From Psychroflexus torquis ATCC 700755 (GTDB lineage: Bacteria > Bacteroidota > Bacteroidia > Flavobacteriales > Flavobacteriaceae), in NCBI RefSeq assembly GCF_000153485.2, contig NC_018721.1, positions 3,472,001-3,536,000 on the forward strand: DNA of 64,000 nt, in the 5' to 3' direction. The notes beneath the pieces were generated by a model. It was not told the origin of the DNA. It was given only the letters and a program-made list of their open reading frames with translations, and did no database searches. Shown here piece after piece: positions 17,173 through 24,609 of this stretch (positions are counted from its first letter, which is position 1; every line of letters begins with the position of its first letter). The translations under genes and the position numbers were made by a program.

Positions 17173-17553
17173 TTAGTTTTTAAAGGGTTGAGTCATTGGA
17201 TAGTTAGGTACGTGATTCGAAAAAAGTAATATCTGTAACCCTTTGGCTTCCAGTCCATACTTTAAATAAATCTCCACAGTATCCTCTCCTACAGATGTAC
17301 AAAATGCACACACATTAAAATCAGCTCTTCCTGACGGGTCAATTCCTCCGTAATAATTATCTGTTGTTAAATCCATAACTGCAGACTCCATATCAGTAGC
17401 ATCAATATCGAATTCAAGCACTAAATCTCCCGATTCAGAACCTGCTTTTCCGGTAAAAGTTATATCAACACCCTCCGAAATTCTTTTCTTGGTTTCATCG
17501 ATGAATTTTTGTACAACTGCTATATTATCAACTGTTTATGTTAATTCTGTCAT
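17173..17553 (-). pseudogene. MqsR-like toxin (copy 2), early nonsense mutation
   Basis: Same 126-codon gene as 13139-13519. Here codon 6 is TAA (after MTELT) where copy 1 has TAC. The codon broken in copy 1 is intact here (GIDPSGRADF), and the C-terminus VEIYLKYGLEAKGLQI, then NYPMTQPFKN, is complete. An internal start could give at best the last 80 or so residues. Both copies therefore have a disabled toxin, by different mutations. Confidence 0.7.
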
Positions 17554-17593
17554 AGAACCTCAATTAACCCATTTAATTTTGAAACAAATATAC

Positions 17594-17640
17594 AAAAATC
17601 ATTCTGCATTCCCAACCATTGGGAATACAGAATGATTTTT
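17594..17640. promoter_or_regulatory. Operator-like 47-bp hairpin upstream of TA copy 2
   Basis: Arms AAAAATCATTCTG and CAGAATGATTTTT are perfect complements around an inner dyad ATTCCCAA...TTGGGAAT (17608-17626). It is the counterpart of 13556-13607 but more perfect. It lies 41-87 bp upstream of the toxin start. Confidence 0.55.
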
Positions 17641-17784
17641 TAATGTGGTTTATTTAAAAGGAAAGTATTTAGCTAATGGAAGTTATTTGGGTAATTGTGG
17701 TAAAATGTTAGCCCTAAAAATAGAAATATTAAAGATAATAATTCTTCGGCCACAATTTTTAGGGCATGCTAGGGCTGTTTTTTC

Positions 17785-18000
17785 ACAAAGATTGGAAGAC
17801 TATTAGGTTTGCAAAACTCATTGATCTCACCTTTAGTTATCAAGTTAGAAGTTCACTTTTACCATAATAGGTAGAAGGAAAACACAACAAAAAGACTTAG
17901 AGTATCACAAATGCAAATCTCTATGTCTAGACTACTAGTGTTTTAAAATTACTGGAGAAAAGAGTTGTTTTTTACCTCAGTTCTTTGTTTTGTGTAGTTT
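17785..18000 (-). repeat. Long repeat LR, copy F (partial)
   Basis: Contains GGAAGACTATTAGGTTTGCA, ATAGGTAGAAGG, TCTAGACTACTAGTG and AAAAGAGTTGTTTTTTACC, and ends just 3' of the 153-residue lipoprotein gene. Like copy C it is truncated at the GGGCATGCTAGGGCTG sequence bordering the TA unit. Confidence 0.7.
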
Positions 18001-18004
18001 TTAT

Positions 18005-18466
18005 TTATCTACTTTTTACATATTTAAACTTTTTGATCCTTGATGGAAGTTGATTGGTAATAGTCAATTTATTGGATGTTATTGTTGGTTCAATTCTAAT
18101 CACTTTTGTTGTCTTGTCAATCATGACACTGTGAGTGCTTTTAAATTTAAACATATCAACATGAAGAAGTTTAAATTCATAATCCTTTTTTTCTAATTCA
18201 ATGATGGCGTATTTACTTGCTCTAAGCTGTCCCATAGGTTTTTCGTCAATCCACATATTTAATCTCGGCGTATTGTCAATTTTGTGTAATCCATCCGCAC
18301 CATTGTAAATAAGTATCCATCCGTTTCCTAATTTTTCAAGTTCAAGTTCAAGATTAGCTACATTATTCTTTTGATAATCATACTGAGTAGCAATCGGTCT
18401 TAATGCACAAGAGTTTAATGCAAATATTGCTAAAGCAATAAACAGTAGATTTGTAATTGTTTTCAT
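18005..18466 (-). CDS. Small lipoprotein of unknown function
   Basis: 153 residues. The signal peptide ends at a lipobox (IFALNSCALRP; Cys about residue 20). The mature part has GNGWILIYNGADGLHKIDN, RLNMWIDEKPMGQLRASKYA and IRIEPTITSNKLTITN, mostly predicted beta strands. The phrase with IDEKPMGQLR...YAIIEL recalls lipoproteins with a DUF2846-like fold, but I would not assign it. LR copy F follows its stop codon; junction J3 is upstream. Confidence 0.5.
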   Translation of the reverse strand: MKTITNLLFIALAIFALNSCALRPIATQYDYQKNNVANLELELEKLGNGWILIYNGADGLHKIDNTPRLNMWIDEKPMGQLRASKYAIIELEKKDYEFKLLHVDMFKFKSTHSVMIDKTTKVIRIEPTITSNKLTITNQLPSRIKKFKYVKSR

Positions 18467-18654
18467 TTTTTTTGAGTTTTTAATTTTTTTTTTTCAAATC
18501 TATCACTTTTATTATTCAAGTATTTTAATAAATTCATTAGTTTTTTATAGGTTGTTTTTAACTCGCTCATTCCTATTTTACACTACTTCATCATCTGTAT
18601 TTATTGATAACCCGTTTGTAATTCAAAGTTAATATCTCAGGCACAGCGCAAATT

Positions 18655-18720
18655 ACGTCCAACGTTCTGGCTATGCGCAGTGTCCCGAAGGGCATTGCGA
18701 ATAGGTGTTGTTGTAGCCAG
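18655..18720 (-). repeat. attC-like hairpin junction J3
   Basis: In gene orientation: CTACAACAACACC, then stem CTATTCGCA, apex CCCTTCGGGA, stem TGCGCATAG, and AACGTTGGACG. The last box, GTTGGAC, fits the attC core GTTRRRY. It has the same plan as J1 at 2871-2930. It separates the endonuclease unit from the lipoprotein unit. Confidence 0.55.
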
Positions 18721-18723
18721 TTT

Positions 18724-19428
18724 TTATTCTTTTAAATACTCAATGTTTAAAGTGTTCTTTCTTTGTCCACGCAATATCATATTAACGTGAACATAGCTTT
18801 TTCCCAATTTTTCGGAACATAGTTTAGCTGAAGCATAAACTGCACCTGTCAATTTGTTCTTGACCTTTTTCGAAGAAGGATGGTCTTCTTGTGAAATTCC
18901 GAACATATAGTTCTTTTCTCCGAGTTTGGTCTGTCTTATTTTCTCCTTGGTCTCTTTGCTTTTTGGTTTTCCAACCATTGATAATGGACCCAATTTTAAA
19001 GACTGTTTTACCTTTCCTTTTACAGGTTTTCCAATTCGATTTCTTTGAGCTTTTCGCAGGGCTGCTAACTGCCGTTCATTCTGCCCCCTTGCCTTAGCTA
19101 CATTGCTTTTGAGTGCTTTTGTTTCTGCACTCTCCTGAATACCTAGATTTGATTCCGCAACAATTCGAACATTGTATGCTGGCTTAAACTTGTCTATAAA
19201 AAATTGTTCACGTTGAATTAAGTCATTCCTATCTGCTACCTTTTCTAGGATATTAATTTCAAAGTTTTCTTCACCGTATTTGTTCCATGTTCGTTGTAAG
19301 TGGATATGCTTAGAAATATATCTTCTTAACATTGAAAGGTGCTGATTTGTCCTTTTCTGCAGATTGACAGCACTTCCAATATAACAGTCACCGTTTTCTA
19401 TATTCAGTATTTGATATATTCCGTGCAT
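18724..19428 (-). CDS. GIY-YIG endonuclease with NUMOD motifs, free-standing homing-type
   Basis: 234 residues. The GIY-YIG domain occupies residues 1-90: GIYQILNIENGDCYIGSAVN, then the R of LQKRTNQHL and E in REQFFIDKFKPAYN. It is followed by NUMOD3-type DNA-binding segments (GKPKSKETKEKIRQTKLGEK, then NYMFG) and a NUMOD1-like end (GAVYASAKLCSEKLG). This layout is that of phage-type homing endonucleases such as those of group I introns or free-standing seg genes. No intron was seen around it. LR copy G is upstream and junction J3 follows its stop codon, so it may move as a passenger unit. Confidence 0.88.
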   Translation of the reverse strand: MHGIYQILNIENGDCYIGSAVNLQKRTNQHLSMLRRYISKHIHLQRTWNKYGEENFEINILEKVADRNDLIQREQFFIDKFKPAYNVRIVAESNLGIQESAETKALKSNVAKARGQNERQLAALRKAQRNRIGKPVKGKVKQSLKLGPLSMVGKPKSKETKEKIRQTKLGEKNYMFGISQEDHPSSKKVKNKLTGAVYASAKLCSEKLGKSYVHVNMILRGQRKNTLNIEYLKE

Positions 19429-19451
19429 TTTCTTCTGATTGGCTACAACTT

Positions 19452-19930
19452 GGGGATAACAAAACTTGTTGTGTTACCCCCATTTTAGTGTTAGTATAAA
19501 CTTAGTAATTTTTTTCATCGTCCTAAAAGTCTTAACATAAAAAATAGGCTTTAATAAACGGTGAAATCTTGGAGGTAATTAATTTACCTCTTAAATCACA
19601 ACAACAGAGTACCCTCTCTCTATTATAAATCCTTAAAGAATAACTTCCAAACATCTATTAAAATACTGTTTTATAGATACTAATAGGAAAATCACTAGTT
19701 GATTAATGATCTCTAATGGCTTACGAATCACCTCGGATTGGAAGACCAGTGGGTTTGCAAAAACCTTTTGGTTATAAAGTTGAAAGTTTTCGTTTTACCT
19801 AGATAGGTAGAAGGGAAACTAAATAAAAGACTCAAAAAATCACAAATGTGAATCTTTGAGTTTAGAATAATAGTATCTTAAAATTAAAGTAGAAAAGAGT
19901 TTTTTTTGCCTCAGTACTTTGTTGTGGTGC
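19452..19930 (-). repeat. Long repeat LR, copy G (full)
   Basis: Starts with GGGGATAAC...GTTGTGTTACCCC (imperfect palindrome). It then matches A and D: AAATAGGCTTTAATAAACGG, CTTGGAGGTAATTA paired with AATAACTTCC, ATCACTAGTTGATTAATG, GTTTGCAAAAACC, CCTAGATAGGTAGAAG, AGAAAAGAGTTTTTTTTGCC. It lies between the endonuclease gene and the terminator of the upstream unit. Confidence 0.8.
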
Positions 19931-19960
19931 GTTTTACTTTTAATTTGTATTTTTAAGGCG

Positions 19961-19995
19961 TAAAAAAAAGTCCCCAAAATAATTCGGGGACTTAT
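19961..19995 (-). terminator. Rho-independent terminator
   Basis: Perfect 8-bp stem AAGTCCCC (19969-19976) and GGGGACTT (19986-19993), followed on the minus strand by a T8 run (complement of 19961-19968). It ends transcription from the 180-residue gene and/or from the candidate small RNA next to it. Confidence 0.9.
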
Positions 19996-20077
19996 ATTTA
20001 ACAAGGAACTTTTCAGATTTTGTAAACCCTATCTTCCGACTGTTTAGGTCTAACTTACCCTGTTCCTCTTAATTTTT
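19962..20077 (-). ncRNA. Candidate small RNA ending in the terminator
   Basis: On the minus strand a Bacteroidetes -7 box TATATTTG (complement of 20084-20091) precedes about 110 nt without a frame. The predicted RNA is closed by GAGGAAC (complement of 20062-20068) pairing with GTTCCTT (complement of 20003-20009). It ends in a strong terminator. Overlapping the -7 box is a 10-bp inverted repeat TTACAAATAT/ATATTTGTAA (20081-20090, 20098-20107), possibly an operator. No known RNA family was recognised. It could also be only the 3' trailer of the upstream gene. Confidence 0.35.
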
Positions 20078-20153
20078 CTGTTACAAATATAATGCTCATA
20101 TTTGTAATTAAAGGTTAGTAGTTATATTATTTACCTATAGTCGTATGCTATTA

Positions 20154-20696
20154 CTATAGTTTTAGCTTATAAATTTCCTGTAGATTTTTGTTCACATTTC
20201 TTTTGAGTAATACTCTATTTTGAACAATACTAATTACATATTGACCATCAGCAATTTTAAAATCGTCAACTTCCATAGCAGTAATAACAGTTACTTCATA
20301 TTTACTTGTGTCAAGAAAATGAATTTCAATTACAACATTTAGCGTTCCATTATCGTGGACATTTTTTAAAACAATCCTCTCTTTTGTTGGTTTTTTCCCT
20401 GATTCAAAAAAGTTAATGAATTTAAATTGTGGAAAACGAAGGTAGATATCTAATAAATACTTGAATGCGTTTATTATCAGTTTTTGAACATTTTCCTCAC
20501 TAATTCCTTCTCTTTTTCCGTTATCATCTCCTTGTAAAAGTCGTTTTTCATAATGCTTATCAATCCACAATTCGACTTCGAATTCAGTATATTTATGCAG
20601 AAACTTGGCATTTTCAGAAGCGCAATTTGGTTCAAAATCTGCCTTAATTTCACTTCTAGCGTTTACATTTTTATTAATTCTCGGTCTAATTCCCAT
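20154..20696 (-). CDS. Hypothetical protein, 180 residues
   Basis: No signal peptide or membrane segment. The N-terminus is basic (MGIRPRINKNVNARSEIKAD). The middle holds VELWIDKHYEKRLLQ and a helix NVQKLIINAFKYLLDIYLRF. The second half has alternating strands: ERIVLKNVHDNGTLNVVIEI, YEVTVITAMEVDDFKIADGQ and YVISIVQNRVLLK. The strand pattern loosely recalls RelE/BrnT-like folds, but no catalytic set is visible and I do not assign it. It stands alone in its unit, flanked 3' by the candidate small RNA and upstream by LR copy H. Confidence 0.5.
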   Translation of the reverse strand: MGIRPRINKNVNARSEIKADFEPNCASENAKFLHKYTEFEVELWIDKHYEKRLLQGDDNGKREGISEENVQKLIINAFKYLLDIYLRFPQFKFINFFESGKKPTKERIVLKNVHDNGTLNVVIEIHFLDTSKYEVTVITAMEVDDFKIADGQYVISIVQNRVLLKRNVNKNLQEIYKLKL

Positions 20697-20785
20697 ATTT
20701 TTCTCAAAAATTTAAATTAGTAACTTTAAATTTAATTTTGTAGCTATTTTGACTTAATTTTCGGTTTTAATTGTCTACAACCTAC

Positions 20786-21390
20786 GGGTAACACAACAAG
20801 TTGTTTTACCCCATTTTATTGGTGGTTTAAACTTAGCGATTATTTTATCGTCTAAAAGTCTTAACATTAAAAACAGGTTTTAATAAAAGGTGGAATCTCG
20901 GAGGTAATTAATCGACCTTTCAAATCAAAATACTTGAGTACTCTCTATTCTAAATGCTTAAAGAATAACCTCCAAACACCTATTAAAATACTGTTTTATA
21001 TCTACTAACAGGCAAATCAATAGCTGATTAATGGCTTTCAACGGCTTTACAATCACCTTGGATTGGAAGACCAACGGGTTTGGAAAACCTGTTGGTTTCA
21101 ACGTTGGTTATGAAGTTGAAGGTTTCTTTTTTTTCCTAGATAGGTAGAAGAATTAACAATAAAAAGAAATCACCCTAAAAGGCAACTCCTAAAGATAACC
21201 AACTGAATAAAAAGGGATGCAAAGCACTCTAAAAACAACCTTCTCCTCTTGTAAGGTTCTTGCCAACTCGTCGAATTCCCCCTTATTGAAAAATATCGGA
21301 TCAGTCAATAAATCATATAGTGGACTCCACTGATCCTGTTGAAGTGTTGACCTATCGGCACGCCATATACTTAGTTATTGTAAGTAGTTT
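20786..21390 (-). repeat. Long repeat LR, copy H (full, type-2 module)
   Basis: Starts with GGGTAACACAAC...GTTGTTTTACCC (20786-20811), continues with the common part (CTCGGAGGTAATTA/AATAACCTCC, TCAATAGCTGATTAATGG, CCTAGATAGGTAGAAG), then the type-2 module (GGGATGCAAAGC, GATCAGTCAATAAATC). It lacks the REP-like insert present in B and E. It abuts the dGTPase stop codon. It is the most complete type-2 copy. Confidence 0.8.
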
Positions 21391-22830
21391 TTATAGAGGT
21401 TTGAAAATTGTCTCAGGGTTTTCTGAAGTTAATCTACCATAGAATTGAATCGCATAATTGTTAGTCATTCCTGAAATAAAGTCACAAATGACTCTTTTCT
21501 TATCAACTTTATTTGATCTTAAATAAATTTGTTGATAGTCTTTAGGAAGCAATTGATTTCCGTTTTTTTTATTTATGGTTTTGAAAATGCGTTTAACTAT
21601 TTCTTTCCCACGTAATTCCGCAATTTTTAATTTAGGAGATAAAATTTGTGATTCATAAGTCAAGGTTTTTAATACTTCGACCTCTATAAGTGTATCTTCA
21701 TTTAGAAAAGCTTTTGATAAATATGGAGCTTCTTTATTTAATTTTAAATCAACCTGTCTTATGAATTTCCCAACTAACCTTGAGGACATTTGCGTTCTCA
21801 AGGCACCATTTGAGGCAATATTCATTGATGACTTGTATGCATTTCCTGCATAATAATATATTAAATCATCTTTATTTTCTTCTGTAATTTTGATTGTTTC
21901 AATCTCTTCTGTTGATTCTAAAATATGTCCGTAAATATCTATTAAAATCAAACTGATATCGTCCGGTTTTAAAGTTAAATTAGTTCTTTTGTTAACTGAA
22001 TTTACTACTCTAACTAGAAGTTCTTCATCTGGATAAAGCAAATCTATTGGAGATAAAAATCCCGCTTTAAATGAATCTTCTAAATCATAATTAGAATATG
22101 CAATATCATCTGCTATATCCATAATAGAACATTCAATTGTCTTAAATCCTATAAAATCTCTGTCTCCTGCTATTTTTTCTTTTATTTCCTTAATTATATT
22201 CTCTTCGGATTTATAAAAACCTTTCACAGGTTTAGTTTTTTCACTTCTTGAATCATGGAACATTTTCCTTTCTTTTTTGGTAAAAGGAATAACTGTATCA
22301 TATTTCAAAATCGATGCGATAGACCTATAAGTTAAGTTTAATCCAAACCTTAAATCATTTCCACTGTCATCAAACCCACTTGGAAATTCTTCGTTGTATA
22401 ATTTTTTTTCAATTTTAGTTATAATTCTTAATGTCTGAGCATTTCCTTCAAATCCTCCATATTTCATCATACATTCATCTAAAGCTTCTTCTCCTTGATG
22501 TCCAAATGGTGGATGTCCTAAATCGTGTGTTAAAGCTGAGAATGAAACCAAATCTTCATCAATATTTAAATTATATTGATGATTTAATCTTTTCGTGATT
22601 GATTTTGCAATTTGTCCGACTTCTAAAGAATGTGTTAATCTATTTCTAAAAAAATCAGTTTCATTGTTAGGAAATAATTGTGTTTTACCTGTTAATCTTC
22701 TAAAACTTGGACTATGAAGAAGTCGAGCATAGTCTCTCCAAAAATCAGATCTATAATCTTCTTTTCCTAAATTAGATTCGTTTTCTTCTGCGAACCTTAG
22801 ACAATCGCTTTTTGAATATAACTCTAACAT
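21391..22830 (-). CDS. dgt: Deoxyguanosinetriphosphate triphosphohydrolase (dGTPase)
   Basis: 479 residues with the HD-domain pattern of dGTPases: SPSFRRLTGKTQLF, NRLTHSLEVGQIAKSI (first His), LTHDLGHPPFGHQGEEAL (the HD pair), and later DIADDIAYSNYDLEDSFKAG (last Asp). The length fits the Dgt family (dGTP to deoxyguanosine plus triphosphate). Known: some Dgt-type enzymes deplete dNTPs as an anti-phage response. Its place in an accessory array, behind a 50-residue basic gene 12 bp upstream, favours such a role over housekeeping; this is inference. LR copy H follows the stop codon. Confidence 0.9.
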   Translation of the reverse strand: MLELYSKSDCLRFAEENESNLGKEDYRSDFWRDYARLLHSPSFRRLTGKTQLFPNNETDFFRNRLTHSLEVGQIAKSITKRLNHQYNLNIDEDLVSFSALTHDLGHPPFGHQGEEALDECMMKYGGFEGNAQTLRIITKIEKKLYNEEFPSGFDDSGNDLRFGLNLTYRSIASILKYDTVIPFTKKERKMFHDSRSEKTKPVKGFYKSEENIIKEIKEKIAGDRDFIGFKTIECSIMDIADDIAYSNYDLEDSFKAGFLSPIDLLYPDEELLVRVVNSVNKRTNLTLKPDDISLILIDIYGHILESTEEIETIKITEENKDDLIYYYAGNAYKSSMNIASNGALRTQMSSRLVGKFIRQVDLKLNKEAPYLSKAFLNEDTLIEVEVLKTLTYESQILSPKLKIAELRGKEIVKRIFKTINKKNGNQLLPKDYQQIYLRSNKVDKKRVICDFISGMTNNYAIQFYGRLTSENPETIFKPL

Positions 22831-22842
22831 TAAAAGTGTTAC

Positions 22843-22995
22843 TTATTGTTTTGGGCTTAATCTTGTGCCGGATTTGGTGCTTTTAGTTGCGACATGAGCC
22901 CTCAACTTTACTGGAACATAAATTGTTTTGGATGTTACTCTATTAGATTGAGCAATTACTTTTCTTGTAACAGATTTTTCTGAATTTTTAGCCAT
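22843..22995 (-). CDS. 50-residue basic protein paired with the dGTPase
   Basis: A complete ATG-to-TAA frame starting MAKNSEKSVTRKVIAQSN and ending SGTRLSPKQ. It has about 12 Lys/Arg and no membrane segment. A stretch SKTIYVPVKLRAHVATKS could form a strand-turn-helix. It ends 12 bp before the dGTPase start, so the two are likely to be translated from one message. Unknown family; could be a DNA-binding or regulatory partner. Confidence 0.55.
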   Translation of the reverse strand: MAKNSEKSVTRKVIAQSNRVTSKTIYVPVKLRAHVATKSTKSGTRLSPKQ

Positions 22996-23149
22996 TGGTA
23001 AATATAAACATTTTAATTTAAAATTTATTTAACCGTTTATTTTAAATAACTGAATACTATTATTTTTTAAAATTCATCAATAATTCTGCCATTTTAAAAT
23101 AAATTGACAAAATTACTTTCAATGAAAGCCCTGAAAATAATGGCTTTAA

Positions 23150-23300
23150 AGGGATATTTTTCTAAACGGCGAAATCTTGTATATAATTAATCGAAATCTT
23201 AAATCACAATAGTAAAGTACACTCTATTATAAATACTAAAAAAAAACCTAGTAACACTTATAGAAATGTTGAGTTATAGCTGCTAATAGGCAACCAAAAA
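23150..23300 (-). repeat. Long repeat LR, copy I (partial)
   Basis: Contains CTAAACGGCGAAATCTTGTA, the segment AATTAATCGAAATCTTAAATCA, AACCTAGTAACACTTATAGA and TATAGCTGCTAATAGGCAA, closest to copy B. It breaks off at about 23300 where an IS110 relic follows. Confidence 0.7.
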
Positions 23301-23351
23301 CGACATAATATATTATTCGTGTGCAGTTTTAAGGTCTGTAGAGGACTCTAA

Positions 23352-23492
23352 GAGGTTACTGTTAACAAAGGCAAAAGTAAGAAGCTTGTCTCAATTGCAG
23401 TAGCCAATAAGCTACTCAAACCTAATTTTGCAATCGCAAAATTAGGTTTGATCTACGATGCTAGCTATCGAAGTACTCTATTGAAAAATTAA
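23352..23492 (+). pseudogene. IS110-family transposase relic (C-terminal end)
   Basis: A 46-codon stretch reading NKGKSKKLVSIAVANKLLKP, FAIAKLGLIYDASYRSTLLK and a stop. It matches the usual C-terminal end of IS110/Transposase_20 proteins (KGK.KK.A..AVANKLL....AI...G..YD..Y.S). The rest of the element is missing. It lies between LR copy I and the IS630-type transposase. Confidence 0.6.
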
Positions 23493-23572
23493 TGAGTTTT
23501 TACTTGTTTTTACCATATTAACTTCGAATCAATAGTTCTTTATTTATAGTTAAATATTTCGTATATTTATAG

Positions 23573-24607
23573 ATGGAAAAAATAGACTTAAGGAGTGTTT
23601 CTGATCAGGAAAGAGGTATAATTCGAAGGGATGCTGTAAAAATGATAAAACGTGGAGATAAAAAAAAAGACATAGCTCTGTTTTACGGTGTTCATGTAAA
23701 TACTGTTAGAGATTGGTGGAAGCTTTACAATAAAGAAGGTCATAAATCTTTGTCATATCAAAAACGAGGAGTCAAATCAGAAGATCGAAAACTACTCAAT
23801 AAAGATCAAGAAGCTGCAATCCAAAAAATGATTATTGATGTAATGCCCGATCAACTAAAGTTAGATTATGCTTTGTGGACTACAAGGGCAGTAAGGGATT
23901 TGATAGCAAGAGAGTTTAGTATTACAATCGGAAGAAGAGCTGTCGGTAATTATCTCAACGCTTGGGGATTCACGCCTCAAAAGCCAAAAAAGAGAGCTTA
24001 TGAACAATGTTCCAAAAAAGTTCAAAAATGGTTAGACGAAGAATACCCAGCAATAAAAGGGAAGGCAAAACAAGAGAAGGCAACTATCCATTGGGGGGAT
24101 GAAACGGGTGTAAAAAACAATAATCATCATGGACGTTCCTATGCTCCAAAAGGAAAAACTCCTGTTAAAAAACATATGTCGAAGCGGTTTTCAATCAACA
24201 TGATTTCTACAGTTACAAATCAGGGTTTAATTCAGTTTATGATATATAAAGAAAATATGAACTCAGATGTATTTATTCAATTTTTAGAACAGCTCATCAA
24301 ATCGCAAGAAACCAAAGTATTCTTAATCCTTGATAATTTACGAGTCCATCATAGTAAAGTTGTAAAGAAATGGGCGGAAGAAAATGGCGAAACCATAGAA
24401 CTATTTTACCTGCCATCATACTCACCTGAGCGAAACCCAGATGAATATCTGAATTGCGATTTAAAGTATGGACTCTCGGATAAACCGGCACCAAAAACAC
24501 AAGAAAAAATGAAAGAAAATTTAGAGAATCATATGAAAATGCTTCAAAATGATAGCGAAAGGGTAGCAAAATATTTTAAACATGAGAGCATCAAATATGC
24601 TGCCTAA
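23573..24607 (+). CDS. IS630-family transposase
   Basis: 344 residues. The N-terminal part has a winged/HTH domain (GDKKKDIALFYGVHVNTVRDWWKLY). Next is the IS630 linker (RREFSITIGRRAVGNYLNAWGF-like segment). The DDE core has IHWGDETG, FLILDNLRVHHSKVV and YSPERNPDEYLNCDLKY. It is on the strand opposite to the array genes. Terminal repeats could not be identified; the right end would lie close to the 3' end of the neighbouring nucleotidyltransferase gene (2 bp away), so the insertion may have altered that gene's last codons. The frame is intact. Confidence 0.88.
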   Translation: MEKIDLRSVSDQERGIIRRDAVKMIKRGDKKKDIALFYGVHVNTVRDWWKLYNKEGHKSLSYQKRGVKSEDRKLLNKDQEAAIQKMIIDVMPDQLKLDYALWTTRAVRDLIAREFSITIGRRAVGNYLNAWGFTPQKPKKRAYEQCSKKVQKWLDEEYPAIKGKAKQEKATIHWGDETGVKNNNHHGRSYAPKGKTPVKKHMSKRFSINMISTVTNQGLIQFMIYKENMNSDVFIQFLEQLIKSQETKVFLILDNLRVHHSKVVKKWAEENGETIELFYLPSYSPERNPDEYLNCDLKYGLSDKPAPKTQEKMKENLENHMKMLQNDSERVAKYFKHESIKYAA

Positions 24608-24609
24608 AA

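Noticed and set aside
23417..23448. Perfect inverted repeat taken as a terminator or recombination site
   Set aside because: It falls inside the IS110 transposase relic and encodes KPNFAIAKLGL; no T-run follows. Probably fortuitous, though a role cannot be excluded.
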